64,000 nt of DNA from Aurantiochytrium sp. KH105 (GCA_003116975.1 BGKB01000072.1:97225-161224), one strand, 5' to 3'. Counted from the stretch's first letter, positions 41,038 to 52,319 are shown. Program-made: numbers and translations. Notes: generated from the letters alone by a model not told the origin.

Positions 41038-41371
41038 TCAGCCTTGTTGAACAGCTTCTCCTGTTTGAAAGAATTTTAAAGCCTTGCTTTGGTCGCACTT
41101 TCCGGCCTTTCGTTTGAAGAGCGCGTGTGGTAATGAGGAATAGTACTTTCTGGCGAGACGCCCCTTCTATCCATGGGACAAGTATTTTGGCAAGCACTTG
41201 AGCACTTGGCATCGCCGAGAGAAATGTTCGAGAGAGAAAGGAGGAGGAGAAGAAGAAAAAGGACAAAGTCAAAGACAGAGAAGGGCATTCCTTTCCCTCT
41301 TATGTGCCTTTCCTCAGATTCAATCTCTTTTATCTTCCCCATCCCCACGAGGTCATGTGCTTTAATGGCTC
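41038..41371. other. Convergent spacer
   Basis: This 334-bp spacer contains an A/G-rich stretch near 41230-41275 and the two 3' UTRs. No gene is seen. Confidence 0.6.
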
Positions 41372-42640
41372 TCACGAGAGAAGATGCGCGAACCTGTCAG
41401 CCTTGATGACGACACACGATTTGGGCACCTTTTCCATGTGCACATTGGTCGCGGCGTCAAGAGAGTAGCAGCCACAGAGATTTACAAAGCGTAGGCGCGG
41501 CATGTCGCAAAGTCGGACGGACTTGAGATTCTCGAGTAGCTGCAGTTCGAGGTTCTTCAGACGATCCGTGCTAGTGATCTCGACACTGACGAGCTGATCG
41601 CAGGCGCCCACGTTAAGGTCCTTGAGTTGCGGACAACGCTCAATCGTGAGCCTTGTGAGGGATGCGCAGGCTTCAAGATCGACTTCCTCGAGAGCATAGA
41701 GATCGCAGAGATCGAGTTCGTTGCGAACACCGATGGGTGAACAGCTGCCGGCCAGCCATAATTTGCGCAGACGCGGCAAGCAATTGGCAAACCGTTTTAC
41801 CTGAGTGAAGTCAAGCCATGGATTGAAGCGCAGATCGAGCGCTTCCACGCACGGCGGATCTGATGTCAGCCTTGCGTCGTCGGCGAATGCACCTGCTGCA
41901 AGCTCTTTACCCACATGGTCCTCCTCCTCTTCTTCTTCCTCTTCGTGGTCCTTGCAGCACGCGGCATCGGGAGATTGTGGATAGTCTTGTACTTGAGCGC
42001 TGTCGCGTACGCATAGCCGCTCAAGTCGACAGGAGCGGAGGCTAAGAAGCTTGAGAGCTCGTCCATGAAAGAGCTCAAAGGCGTTGAGAAGAGGACACTC
42101 AAAGAGCTCGAGGCTCTCGAGCGCCTCGCAGGAGCGCATAATCTCGGCGCAGGCTCTACGTCCGGCGCCAAGGGCATTGCCCAGGTATAATGAGCGCAAG
42201 GTGTTCCGAAAGCAGCGGACGAGGTCTACGCATTGGTCCTCGGTGCAGGCGATCGAGCCGCTGAGCTCCAGCACTTGGAGCGGCGGCGCGGCTTGCAACA
42301 GAGCACTCATGACGCTGTCGGCGAGAGCTGCATTTGTCAGACGCAAGGTTTCGAGATTTGCGCAGATCTGAATGACTTCAGCGATCGAGGTCTCGGGCAC
42401 GGTTTTGCAATCGTGAAGCGTGAGGGCTTTGAGTCTTGGTGCGACAGCTTTGATCCGGGTCCAGGCTGAGGAAGAAATTGCAAGTCGGGCAGAGACCTCG
42501 CAGAGTTGGGTGTCGCAAATATCGCGCAGCGTCCGGCACGTGCCACGGACTTCCTCGACGTCGGTCCATGCTGTCATGGCCAGAATGTTGCTCAGCACGA
42601 AGGCTGGAAGATGTTCGAGGCCAAAGGGTCCAGGCTGCTT

Positions 42641-42687
<47 letters not shown>

Positions 42688-42775
42688 CATGAACATGATG
42701 ATTGTTGTCACTGAACGGCGCCATCGTTTGCGAAGATGGCTCAACGTCGGAACCGTCACGCGCGGCGTCAGCCAT
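41372..42775 (-). CDS. F-box/LRR protein, probable SCF substrate adaptor
   Basis: The protein has 467 residues. After a poly-Gln tract at about 31-45, encoded by CAG (CTG at 42643-42684 on plus), residues about 51-90 form an F-box: LEHLPAFVLSNILAMTAWTD, then VEEVRGTCRTLRDI. It would bind Skp1 in an SCF ubiquitin ligase. The remainder is leucine-rich repeats of the cysteine-containing FBXL type (for example LKALTLHDCKTV, LESLELFECPLL and LEEVDLEACASLTRLTIERC), interrupted by an acidic loop (EEEEEEEED) near residue 285. These LRRs would recognise the substrate, which cannot be predicted. The start ATG at 42775 precedes a Ser/His/Gln-rich leader, and no intron is apparent. Confidence 0.85.
42643..42684 (-). 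repeat. CAG repeat encoding poly-Gln in the F-box gene
   Basis: Read on minus, about fourteen nearly pure CAG codons encode Gln directly before the F-box. Being in frame and pure, the tract length probably varies between strains. Confidence 0.9.
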
Positions 42776-45007
42776 CTCGACAGCAGCTTTCGTGTCCCTG
42801 TACCCCGTCAGCTTCAGTCAAAGCGGGCTCTCAGGTTTTCTGCGCCGCAAAAGGGCGATGTTGCGTTGGACTTTGCCGCCGTCGTCCCCCTCGCGAGGCA
42901 CGTGTCCCTCGCCGGTCGCTGGCTGTCTTCGCGCTGCGAGCTGCTCGCGCAGACCCTCCGACCGACCGACTGACAGACCGACAGAGCTCTTCCTCTTCTC
43001 CTTCTTCCCCGCGCCAGCGCGCGAGGGATTGATTGGGATTCCTTTCCGCCTCGATGCCGAGGCCGTGTCGCCGCGGTGCTCGCTTGGAGCGAGCGACATT
43101 CTCGCGGGGGGCAAAAGCCGCTCTGTGGAGGCCCGTTCTCCCGCGCACGGCGCCGCCTTTTCCCCCTCGCCGGCCCTCTTCTTTTACCGGCGCGTCCGCG
43201 CGAGAAGCGGGGCAGGTCCGGAGCGGACGGACTCGGGAAGCCGTGGGTGCCCGGCGGCCTCGCCCAGGTCACCGGGAAGGTCGATTCGCGGCTCCGCCCG
43301 AGTCGAGAGCGGTCGAGACCGGCGACCCCAGCGACCGTGTCGCGTTCAGGGGCACGCAGTGGGTGCACTGCGCTACTTCAGCGCGGCGCGACTTTTCCTC
43401 ATCATCGTGGCCGCCCGAGTCTCGCGCGGCTGCGGCGCGGCAGCGGCGGTGCTGCACTGCGACGGCCAGCAGGAGTGAGTGGAGTGACACGAGGAGATGC
43501 CATCGTTTCCATCCACCCTGTGCGGCCACGCTGCCGCCGGCGAGAGTCCCAAGGATACTCGGCTTGCTTGGCAGTGCAGTGGCGATGCCTCGAGGCAGGT
43601 ACGCGGCGCGAGGGCAGCACAGCAAGCGAGCGAGCGAGCGAGCGAGCTAGCTCGTCCACGGTGTCGCTCACCGAGCTAGCTGCAAAACTTGCCTTGGTTT
43701 TTTCCGCCTCAGCTCAGACCTGCCCGCGCTCAGGACCGTATCTTGTCTCGCCAAGTCGAGCTCGCGCGCTCCGCTTCAGCCACGGCAGCGGCAGCGGCAG
43801 CGATAGCGACACGCCACGTCACGCGGTCCTTCGCGGGGCGCGGAGCCGCAGCAGCCCGGCCTGGGTGCGCCGGCGTGCGCGGGCTCCCCGAGCTGCGCCG
43901 CGATGTAAGCGCTTGCATTCTTGCACGAGCTCCTCTTCGCGCTTTCCCCGCCCTCTTGGGCCCTTTCCTCCCGCCGCTCGCAGCCGCCACGGCGCCGTCG
44001 CGTGTTCGCGCCCAGGCTGCGCGCGCCAGGCTGAGGCTGCAGCTAGCTGCCGGCCGCGAGCTCCCCGCCACCCGGATCGAGGTCGGGGTCGAGGTCCAGG
44101 AGCTCGAGGGAGTTCTGCCCCAAACTAAAACCACCGCGGCCGGAGTCGGGACACCGCTCAGCTCGGCCCGGCGCACCGTGAGCAGGAGCGCGAGGGCAAG
44201 CATCAGGCTTGGCGGAAGGAAGGCGGCTCGCGGCTGCAGGAGGACGTGGGTGTTGAGAATGTTGAACTGGTCAGGATGTTGGAGCTGGCTGATGATGGTG
44301 AGCAGGAGGAGGATGTTGAGGAGGAGGAGGAGGAGGTCGCGGTCGCCATCGCCTCGGCTTCGTGTTGCGGATCGGTCCCTCGAAAGAGCGGCTATCTATG
44401 TGCATGGGTGGTAGTAGGCCTAGTAGCATTTTGTTGACAGCTCGGGTGGGCTGGGAGCGACAACGCAGCTACAGCTGGCCAGAGCCGCCTGTGCGCGAGT
44501 AGGTCCACGGGCAGAATGGCGGCCGTGGGCAGGACCCGCGGTCGGAGCAGGGCAGGACCGAGGTGAAGTCGCTGCGACGGACCCGGCGGCTGACCGACGA
44601 ATTGTGAACCGGGGCAGCGGCAGCGGCAGCGGCTGCGGCTCGCCAAGGCGTCCGCCGGGGCGAGTTGACTCATCTTGTCTTGATGATGGATGGGCTGCAC
44701 GATCTCTCCTCACTTCTCTCGCCATCGAAGGGCGGCTATAGTCTCGGCTTGGAGCGCAAGAACACCTTCTTCGAGTTAGTCGCCCGGCTCAAGGTCGTCG
44801 GTGTCCCGTTGCGGCAGGCCGCTGTGCCTGATCCGCATGTCCTCCTCCGGCTCCGTCTTCGCCGCCATTAGCCAGAACGGGCGGGAAGTTCGCCTCGTCG
44901 CCCAAGTCGGCTGGGAGAGGGATAAGCTATCCCTCCTCGCCCGTGCCGCTCGCAAAAAAGTCGTCGCGAGGCGAGCACGCAAGCACGCAAGTACAGCACG
45001 CAAATAC

Positions 45008-45042
<35 letters not shown>

Positions 45043-46250
45043 TCCACTCCACGCCACGCCTCGCTACTTCCCTGATCAGGTCAGCACGACCCGCGGGGCG
45101 CTCGTCCTCCCCCTCCCCGCTCGGGAAGTTTTCCAGGCGGAAGGACCCGGCAAACCCCGGCGCGAGGCAGGTACGAAGCCCGAGGCCGCGCCGCGCTCGC
45201 GGTCCTTCCGCTCGTACGGGTTCTTGGAGGAGGCGAGAGAGGCAATAAATAGTATACTACTAACTACACACTACGAATACCACCGCACGAACCCGACACC
45301 CAAACCGCAATTCCCAGCGCAGACCCGGCCGAGACGAGCGAGCGAGCGAGCGAGCGAGCGAGCGAACAAACCTGCAAGTCGAAAGTCCTCGCGCCGCGCG
45401 TGTACAGCGTGAGAGGCGGGCCGAGACGGGCGCAGAGCTTGCGCGAGAGCGAGGGTGAGAGCGCGAGGTTGGTTTGAGTTGCTCTGATTGATCAGGGCGT
45501 GTGCCACGTCGGTCCGCTCAAACAAAGCCTGCGCAGACACAAACCGCGAAGGAGCGAGCGCAGACACGACCGGCGGCAGCAAGACAAGCCCCGAGGGGAG
45601 AGCGGCGCGGTCCGGCGCAGCCCTGCTCACTAAGAGTCTGCAGCCCTCTCCGACGTGGTGCCTGCTGAGTTCGTTTGATCTCGCCTCAAGTTCATCTTGT
45701 CTCCTCTCCTCTCATCTCATCTTATCCTCATCTGCAACTTCATCTGCATCTGCATCTGCATCAACGACCCGCGGCTCGACTCCGCTCGCGACGCGCGCCC
45801 GCGAAGCGACGGCGAGCGGCTGAGGCGAGCTGCGCTGCCGGCGGTGGTCCAGACGAGCGGCGAGGTCGCGCGGCCAGCGGCTGGCCAGCGGGGCGGCGAC
45901 CAGAAGAAGAAGCCAAGCAAGAGAAGGGCATACACGGGGCATAACATAGCACAACATAACAGCCAGCCGCGAGCAGAGCTGCTTCTGCGACGGCGCCACG
46001 CGCGAGCGAGCGGCGCGGCGCGGCGCGCGGACTCGCGGAGAGGCGCGGCGCGGGACCGGGTCGCGAAGTCGAGCGCGAGGCAGGCGAGCGAAAGCGCGAG
46101 CGAAGAGAGCTGGCGCGGCGACGAGCCCCCGGAGACCAACGACGACCGACCAGCGGCGGCAGCTAGCCAAGCCAAGCCAAGCCGGCCAGCCAGCCAGCCA
46201 GCCAGAGCCCCTGCGCGACGCACGAGGCCAGCCTCGCGCGCGAGGGAAGG
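42776..46250. other. GC-rich divergent spacer, no supported gene
   Basis: This is 3.5 kb of GC-rich sequence between the F-box gene (minus) and the acidic protein gene (plus). It contains GCGA runs at about 43625-43647 and 45330-45364, an AAGC run at about 45008-45040, GGA-rich DNA near 44300-44340 and TCATCT/CATCTG repeats at about 45700-45760. Open frames are numerous but Arg/Ala/Ser-biased and overlap on both strands. A very short frame beginning MAAKTEPEEDMRIRH (minus, about 44869) was considered and not called. Confidence 0.5.
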
Positions 46251-47063
46251 ATGACGTCTGACTCAGACTCGGACGAGGAAATGACGCTCGCGGACCTGCA
46301 GCGGAAAACCTCCATGACCAAGGCGGCGGCGTCGGCGAGCGAAGCCTCTGCCGTGAACGACGACGAAGACGACGAGGAGAGCAAGGAGACCGACAGCAAG
46401 AGCAACGGCAAAGCACACGATGACGATGAAGATGACGACGGAGAAGGGGGAGATGAGGACGATGATGAAGAGGATAGTGACGACAACCTTACCCTGAGCG
46501 CCTTCATGAAGACTCGAGCGAAACGTTCAAAGGATAAGATTAGCTACAAAGAGGTATCCTCCGAGGACGAGGACGACGACGTGATTCCAAACCCCAAGAA
46601 GCCAAAACCGTCTACCGGACCTCCGAGCACGGAAGAGACCGCCAAACACACCCTTGTGGGCAACATCCTCAAACGCTGGCAATACTGCCTCCCCTACTGG
46701 CCGGACCTCTCCAACGTAGAAAAACCACCAAAGACCTTTATCGAAACCGGCACAAAGGGTGTCTATGTCGGCATCGCCCCAGACAACCTCGGCGAGATTA
46801 GGGACCTGCGGCCGAGGGACGGCAAGGCCCCCATCTTCTCTGTACTCATCAAGTTCCCCGCCAAGGAGCTCAAGGAGGACCTTGTCAACGGTATTGCCAA
46901 ACAGCAAAAGGCCCTCGAAGACAACAAAGACCGCTACCCTAGCGACTGGTTCCAGACTGTGTCCAAGCTGCTCAAGTCCGAAGCTAAAACCGCACGCGCC
47001 CTCGTTCCCTCCAAGATTGATGCCGAATACAAGACTTGGGCTCGTAAATATGTCCGTAAGTGA
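46251..47063 (+). CDS. Acidic N-terminus protein of unknown function
   Basis: The protein has 270 residues. The first 110 are strongly acidic (Asp/Glu/Ser, with stretches such as DDDEDDDGEGG) with patches of Lys. The C-terminal half, from about residue 128, looks folded: LVGNILKRWQYCLPYWPDLS, then ETGTKGVYVGIAPDNLGEIR, then DLRPRDGKAPIFSVLIKFPA. It ends in a basic tail (WARKYVRK). Acidic tracts of this sort are common in nuclear chromatin- or histone-binding proteins, so a nuclear role is possible, but I do not recognise the family. Real coding is supported by the coherent second half and by a sharp drop in GC relative to the spacer. It converges on the methyltransferase gene with 197 bp between stops. 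Confidence 0.68.
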   Translation: MTSDSDSDEEMTLADLQRKTSMTKAAASASEASAVNDDEDDEESKETDSKSNGKAHDDDEDDDGEGGDEDDDEEDSDDNLTLSAFMKTRAKRSKDKISYKEVSSEDEDDDVIPNPKKPKPSTGPPSTEETAKHTLVGNILKRWQYCLPYWPDLSNVEKPPKTFIETGTKGVYVGIAPDNLGEIRDLRPRDGKAPIFSVLIKFPAKELKEDLVNGIAKQQKALEDNKDRYPSDWFQTVSKLLKSEAKTARALVPSKIDAEYKTWARKYVRK

Positions 47064-47260
47064 GGTTATCTGCTTCTGATATCATCTGTCTTGGCCTTTT
47101 GCTTGCTGTATCGAAGTCACTTGACCCTTCTCCCCAAAAAAGGAAGGAGCGTTTGATTCGCAATCGGAAAAGAAAAATTGCACCTTACAAGCTCATCACT
47201 GTCCAGACAGACAATGCCAACTCCTTCTTTTTATTATTATAATCATTCTCACTTTGTAAA

Positions 47261-48766
47261 TCATCCAGAAGCGACAACCATCGTCGACGGAGACACGCGG
47301 CCCCGACGCGCAAACACCGCCACCTTTTCAATGAAATGAGTGTATGGAAAATGGTCCGCGAAACACAACTCTTGCAATTCAAAGTTTGCAGCGAGTGCCG
47401 CCGCATTTCGCTCAAGACCGTCTCCACACGCCACATACACAAGGAAATCCACGCTGTCAAGATCACCGACAAAAGATGCAAGCTCATCAGGCAAACCTCG
47501 ACGAGGTGGATCCACCAAACATACCGTGGGCCCCTCTGCAGCGTCCCAGCCACCACGAGCCGCTCGGCGCAAGATGCGAGGTAGACGCCTCATGTCGTCA
47601 CAAAAAACTTGGACGTGGTCGAGACCATTGAGCGCCAAGTTTCGCCTCGCCTGCTTGACCAGGTGAGGATCAATCTCGACGCAGACCACACGAGCAAAGA
47701 GGTCAGCGAGTCCGACCGTATGATTGCCACATCCGCTGCACAATTCTAGCAATCGCGCATTCGCAACGCCACATCTTTTGAGCGTGGCATGCAGCCAGTC
47801 ATTCACGCCACGCGTGATGGCACCGTTGGGGTTCGAAAAGCTCCCCTCGACCTGGCAAAGGCGGCGCCCCGGAAAAAGACCCGTCTCTAGCACACGAGCC
47901 TCGCCCTCGTCCGGCGAATCAAGGTCTCCACCCACATTGAGCCCGCTTCGCTGCCCCAAACTCGCTGTCCGCACGCACTTGCGGGAGCGCCACACAGCCG
48001 TCACACGGCCCTCCAAGACTTGGGCAAGTCGTGCGAGCAAGCCTTTTTGCATCGCCGTGCTCCACATCTCCGTCGCCATCTTGGCATCTTCTTGGCCACT
48101 GCCTTGCTCGTCTTTGCTTTCACCTGGACTCAAATGATAAAGCGTCACAACAAAGTCCTGGCCGTCCATCGTATCGACAAAGTTTACAACGTGAAGGGAC
48201 TCTGCGAAGGGGATCTCACTGCCGCCAGGGGCGTCGAGACTGGCGAGCAAAGCGCGCATGGCGCGCTGCATGCGTTCAGTTGCAATAGGAAAATCGCCAT
48301 CAATGATGAAAGCCGTCCTTCGTGGGTCTTCCGGGTCTGTATTGGAGATGCCGAGTCGATGGGGTCCATCCGAGCCACTGCGCCCCACAAAGAACTTGAG
48401 TCGTAATCTGTGCGACCGCACCGGCGACGCCACGACATGAACGCGCTCGCTCTCGAGCGTGGGCCAGTTCGCTCGTAGCTCTGCTTGCATCTTTACAGCT
48501 AACTGCACCGCGTAGCTCAAGCCGCCCACGGGCATGACAAAGCCCCGAAGTCTGTGTTCCCGCGGGCCCTCGCTTGCCGCGTCGCCCTCCACGTCCACGC
48601 CGAGGGCCTCGAGCGCCGCCGCCACCCGCTCGCAGACCACCGGGTCCATGTCCATGGCCGCGCTCCGCACGACCTCGCCCCGCGTCGCGGGACTCTCGCC
48701 GTCGCCGCGGCTCGCGGCCGCAAGCGCGGCGCCAATGTCCGCGCACACCGAGCACGAGCACACCAT
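47261..48766 (-). CDS. tRNA (uracil-5-)-methyltransferase, TrmA/TRM2 family
   Basis: The protein has 501 residues from the ATG at 48766. The frame is open upstream to 49291, but that part is Arg/Ser-rich spacer. The Rossmann methyltransferase core shows the SAM motif LLELCSGCGNHTVGLADLF, then VVCVEIDPHLVKQARRN, then LVDPPRRGL. The catalytic region reads YVACGDGLERN; the Cys aligns with the nucleophile of the usual SCNPxT motif, but the next residues differ. ADHFPYTHFIEKVAVF supplies the conserved base Glu and aromatic/His environment. This family makes m5U54 (ribothymidine) in the T loop of tRNA. The N-terminal extension over bacterial TrmA is as in eukaryotic TRM2/TRMT2 proteins. It is head-to-head with the PA-domain gene. 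Confidence 0.85.
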   Translation of the reverse strand: MVCSCSVCADIGAALAAASRGDGESPATRGEVVRSAAMDMDPVVCERVAAALEALGVDVEGDAASEGPREHRLRGFVMPVGGLSYAVQLAVKMQAELRANWPTLESERVHVVASPVRSHRLRLKFFVGRSGSDGPHRLGISNTDPEDPRRTAFIIDGDFPIATERMQRAMRALLASLDAPGGSEIPFAESLHVVNFVDTMDGQDFVVTLYHLSPGESKDEQGSGQEDAKMATEMWSTAMQKGLLARLAQVLEGRVTAVWRSRKCVRTASLGQRSGLNVGGDLDSPDEGEARVLETGLFPGRRLCQVEGSFSNPNGAITRGVNDWLHATLKRCGVANARLLELCSGCGNHTVGLADLFARVVCVEIDPHLVKQARRNLALNGLDHVQVFCDDMRRLPRILRRAARGGWDAAEGPTVCLVDPPRRGLPDELASFVGDLDSVDFLVYVACGDGLERNAAALAANFELQELCFADHFPYTHFIEKVAVFARRGRVSPSTMVVASG

Positions 48767-49643
48767 CGCGCGCGAGCCCTCGCGCGCGCCTCGCGGCGCC
48801 AGACTCGCTCGGGGTCTGCCGCTTGTCGCGCGTGACCTTGCGGCGCGCACGACCTCTCCTTCTCTTTGCTTTTTGCTTGGCTTGGCTTGGCCGCCTCGCG
48901 ACGCGCGTGCAGATCGAGGAGACGAGCCGCAGGCACCCTGCGCACGCGATGCTCTGCGGCCGCCACGCACTCCGAACGGGTCCGCGCGAGAGCTCGCGCG
49001 TCGCGGTCGTTCTCGTGCGGGAGCTCGCGACGGCGAGGTGCGCGGCATCTCATGCGCCAATGTCATGAGCCGTGAGGACGAGGACGCACGCTCGGGCGCG
49101 AGAGCGACGACCGGCAGCGCCAGTTCGCCACGCGAGCGGGCCGCTCCTCGCCCCGCATCGTCGATTTCTCGCGCGCGTGGTTCTAGCGTGCAAGTATGAA
49201 GGTATGCCGCGCGAGACGAGATGAGATGAGACGAGATGCCGCGCAGATGATGCCGAGGAAGGAGACTCTGGCAGGCAAAACCCCCATCCATTCACGCATC
49301 CATCGCTCGCGCACCGGCGACGCGACGCGACGCGACGCGACGGGAAGCAAGGCGCCGCGACGCCGCGGCAGGGCGAGCGAGGGCGACCTCTCGCGCCGGC
49401 CGTCGCGTGCCGCGAGCGGCAAGTGCCCGTGCGTGGGTACGGGCAGCCAGCCACGTGCAAGTTGCGCCCGATCCCGAGCCGCACACGCGAGCTCGCGCGA
49501 GCGCTGGGGCCTCGCGCGGACGAGCGGCGCGCGTCTGCCGCTCGCTCGCTCGGTTGCTCGCTCGTCCTACTTTATAACGCGGGCCTTAGCCCGGAGGCAG
49601 TCCGTCAGGTCCACGCAAAAAGGCATCGTCGAAGCCAGCAACA
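48767..49643. promoter_or_regulatory. Divergent promoter region between the methyltransferase and PA-domain genes
   Basis: This 877-bp GC-rich region separates the two start codons. It has GAGAT/GAGAC repeats near 49208-49236 and a GCGAC run at about 49318-49345. The methyltransferase frame happens to be open through part of it, with in-frame ATGs at 49063 and 49048, so a longer N-terminus cannot be excluded. No specific factor site can be assigned. Confidence 0.45.
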
Positions 49644-52319
49644 ATGCTCAGACGAAAGCGCTGCGGCGTGTTCCTCAAGGCTGCCGCCTTCACTTGCGTC
49701 ACAGTTCTGGCAGTCATTTATCGTGCTCAAGCAGCGGGTCCGCACGTGGATATTCGCTGGAATGTGCTTGCAGGGCAATATTTTTTGTCAGAGAATATCG
49801 AGGTGCAGAATGGTGGCTTCGATATTGAGGTGGGTCCCACCGCCGTTCAGGTTCGCGGCGTCCAAGCAGGCCGGGGGGCACGGAGACCTTCTCAACGCAA
49901 CGGCCAAGCAGATGTTGACGACGACGACGACGAAGACGATGACGACGAGGAGGAGAGTAATGACACGGAGGAGAATGACTCAAATCACTCGAACAAGACG
50001 CTTCTCGCCGCACAAAAGCGCCTTCGTCCACTTATTCCCCAAGACCAATGGGGTTTCCGCAAATTAGATGTTAGCGCAGCAATCGAAAAGGCAAGTCGCT
50101 TTCGTGTCACTGTGCGAGCAAGTTCTTCCTCTGACGCCCCGCCCCGTTTTCGTCTTGGTCTTGCGCCTTCAATCAACATAAGCCCTGGCAAGCCCTTTTA
50201 TCGCGAGTGGATGGTCGACAATCGCTGCCTCTGGTACTTGGCCGGTAGGCCAGACGAGGCCGCAGAATTCAACAATGACGGAGTATGGGGCGCTTTCTCC
50301 CAAGATGGCTGTCTCGAGGGCAAGGCTCTCACCATGGAGGTGGACCTTGAAAGGGCGCTCGTGACGTTTGGGGCTCCAACAGGCCCGGATAGCGCCCAAT
50401 TCCAAGGACATCGGTTGCAGTTTTCTCTTGATGGGTTTGCGCCCATCTCAACGCTGCATCTCACGGAAAAACGCGACCACCTCTCGTTGCCACAGGAACT
50501 CATCATCAATGGGGCCAGCTTTAGCTTTGAGACCTCCAACTTTGGCCCAGACCTTCCTCTTGGTCGCGCGATTGTGCAATCGCTGGCAATCGCGGACCCC
50601 ATCGACGCATGCGATCCCTTTTCGCGCGATGTCGCACGGGCCATCCATGGCAAGATTCTTTTTGCGCTTCGAGGTGGATGCGACTTTCTTGACAAGGTGC
50701 TCCACGCTCAAGAAGCTGGCGCTATCGCTGTCATTGTTGCAGACCACAATGAGCCGCGCCGCGCAGGCCGCGGGGCGCGCACAGGCGAAGGCAAGGGCGC
50801 AAAGGCGAAAGTCGCAAAGCAACAAGGATCCCAGGCCCGTCAGTCCCAGCCTGCGTCTGCGCAAGACCCCACCCAGCTCGGCGACGTCTCTGAGGGCTAC
50901 GACCTCGTCATCATGGATCACGTCAACCGCCATAAAGATGCCGCGCGCGTCTCCATTCCTTCCGTCTTTGTCTCAAACGCGGCTGATGTTTTCATCGCGG
51001 CGCAGCGCAAGTCTGGTCGCCCGCTCAACGTCCTCTTGCGCGGATCTGTCGACGCGCCAGCGCACCACGGCCTTCATTGGCGTGACCATGGTCTCTCCCC
51101 GGCCGTCTGGCTGGGTCCTGACACGGACATCAAGGTGTCTGTCGAAGTTGTCGACGCAAACGCGCCCCCTGCTGCGCCTGCGATCTGCCGGCCCCTAGTC
51201 TACCTTCCCCTCGCTGTGTCTGAGCATGAATCGCTTCTCGGGTCGTTGCGTGGCCTCACCGTCTCTCGAGATTCGCAAAATCTCTTTGGGCCGCATCTCA
51301 GCAAACGCCTTGCAGCGCATGCTCAAGTATGCGAAGAGGCCGCCACCCCGCTGTACTCCTTTGCATCTCTTAACGATGTTGGCCACTTTCTCGTACCATG
51401 GACTTCCGCGACTCGAGACGTTCGTGAGCGTACTCGCGCCGCCAAACTCGCGGCTGCGAAGGGCTTTGCCATAGGATGGGGACTTAGCGAGGTGCCCACG
51501 CTTTCGCACATCCGCCTCTCGGGAAACATGGCTCGCATGAAGGGAGCACCATGCGCAAACGTTGCGGATCTGGCATTGGAGGAAGGCAATCACATTGGCG
51601 TCCAGACCACACAAGCTCACACAGTGTGCTCCTTTGTGTACGGTCTTGCCAGACCTTTGACGATTCACGCAAAAGGTCCTCTTCCTGTCGTACCACAAGC
51701 TGGGTTGTTCGGAAGCTTTTTGCGTGCCCCCATTGTGTACTATTGGCATGCAACGCTTGTGTCGACCGCCTCTGGTGCTGGTGACGACGCGAAGGAAGGC
51801 GAAGCACAAAGGTTCGGCGATGACGACGTTTTTGCAGCGATTGGTGTCGTGGCTGAACCGATGGGCTCGGCAAGCGACTTTTGGGGTATTTCCTCAAAGG
51901 GTATCCCCCTTCATAAGGGCCGTGAGCTCAAGGTCTCATCGTCCTCGCCGGAATTGACTGCCGCTCTTCGCTGGACTTCTTTTGCTGGCGTCCTTCTCGA
52001 CCTCGGCGACATGACGCTCACAATCTTTACAAGCGCCGACCATACACAATGGGTCACCTTTACGTTGCGCACCAATGCAGACGCCTTGCTTCCAGTGATG
52101 GGCTTGCGCGATGATCCTGAACCAAGGTTTGGCGTCTTGCCAATGATTGCCTTGCAAGCTGGCAGCGCTGCGAAAATTTCGGAGCTGGCCACACCAGCGC
52201 GTGCGGCAGAGGTGCGAGACCAACGTTTGGCCAGGGTTGCAAGCAGCAAGTGCATTCAGGCACACGCCGATCTAGCAATTTGCGTTGCTATTAAATCCGA
52301 CGCAGTGCCGTCGTCCTGA
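49644..52319 (+). CDS. Secretory-pathway PA-domain protein
   Basis: The protein has 891 residues. Residues 1-30 (MLRRKRCGVFLKAAAFTCVT, then VLAVIYRAQA) are a signal peptide. An Asp/Glu/Asn-rich loop with potential N-glycosylation sites lies at about 90-117. Residues about 310-460 match a protease-associated (PA) domain: HGKILFALRGGCDFLDKVLH, then AQEAGAIAVIVADH, and after a Lys/Gln-rich insert, VSIPSVFVSNAADVFIAAQ. PA domains are found in subtilases, vacuolar sorting receptors, EDEM3 and some aminopeptidases as substrate or sorting modules. No catalytic partner domain and no C-terminal transmembrane helix is visible, so this is a lumenal or secreted protein with an extra PA insert. The C-terminal third (about 640-870) looks beta-rich and is not recognised. 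Confidence 0.72.
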   Translation: MLRRKRCGVFLKAAAFTCVTVLAVIYRAQAAGPHVDIRWNVLAGQYFLSENIEVQNGGFDIEVGPTAVQVRGVQAGRGARRPSQRNGQADVDDDDDEDDDDEEESNDTEENDSNHSNKTLLAAQKRLRPLIPQDQWGFRKLDVSAAIEKASRFRVTVRASSSSDAPPRFRLGLAPSINISPGKPFYREWMVDNRCLWYLAGRPDEAAEFNNDGVWGAFSQDGCLEGKALTMEVDLERALVTFGAPTGPDSAQFQGHRLQFSLDGFAPISTLHLTEKRDHLSLPQELIINGASFSFETSNFGPDLPLGRAIVQSLAIADPIDACDPFSRDVARAIHGKILFALRGGCDFLDKVLHAQEAGAIAVIVADHNEPRRAGRGARTGEGKGAKAKVAKQQGSQARQSQPASAQDPTQLGDVSEGYDLVIMDHVNRHKDAARVSIPSVFVSNAADVFIAAQRKSGRPLNVLLRGSVDAPAHHGLHWRDHGLSPAVWLGPDTDIKVSVEVVDANAPPAAPAICRPLVYLPLAVSEHESLLGSLRGLTVSRDSQNLFGPHLSKRLAAHAQVCEEAATPLYSFASLNDVGHFLVPWTSATRDVRERTRAAKLAAAKGFAIGWGLSEVPTLSHIRLSGNMARMKGAPCANVADLALEEGNHIGVQTTQAHTVCSFVYGLARPLTIHAKGPLPVVPQAGLFGSFLRAPIVYYWHATLVSTASGAGDDAKEGEAQRFGDDDVFAAIGVVAEPMGSASDFWGISSKGIPLHKGRELKVSSSSPELTAALRWTSFAGVLLDLGDMTLTIFTSADHTQWVTFTLRTNADALLPVMGLRDDPEPRFGVLPMIALQAGSAAKISELATPARAAEVRDQRLARVASSKCIQAHADLAICVAIKSDAVPSS

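Noticed and set aside
44776-45057. Minus-strand frame ending MAAKTEPEEDMRIRHSGLPQ
   Set aside because: Too short and preceded by an AAGC/GCTT repeat-derived Leu/Ala/Cys stretch; no splice partner or domain could be found.
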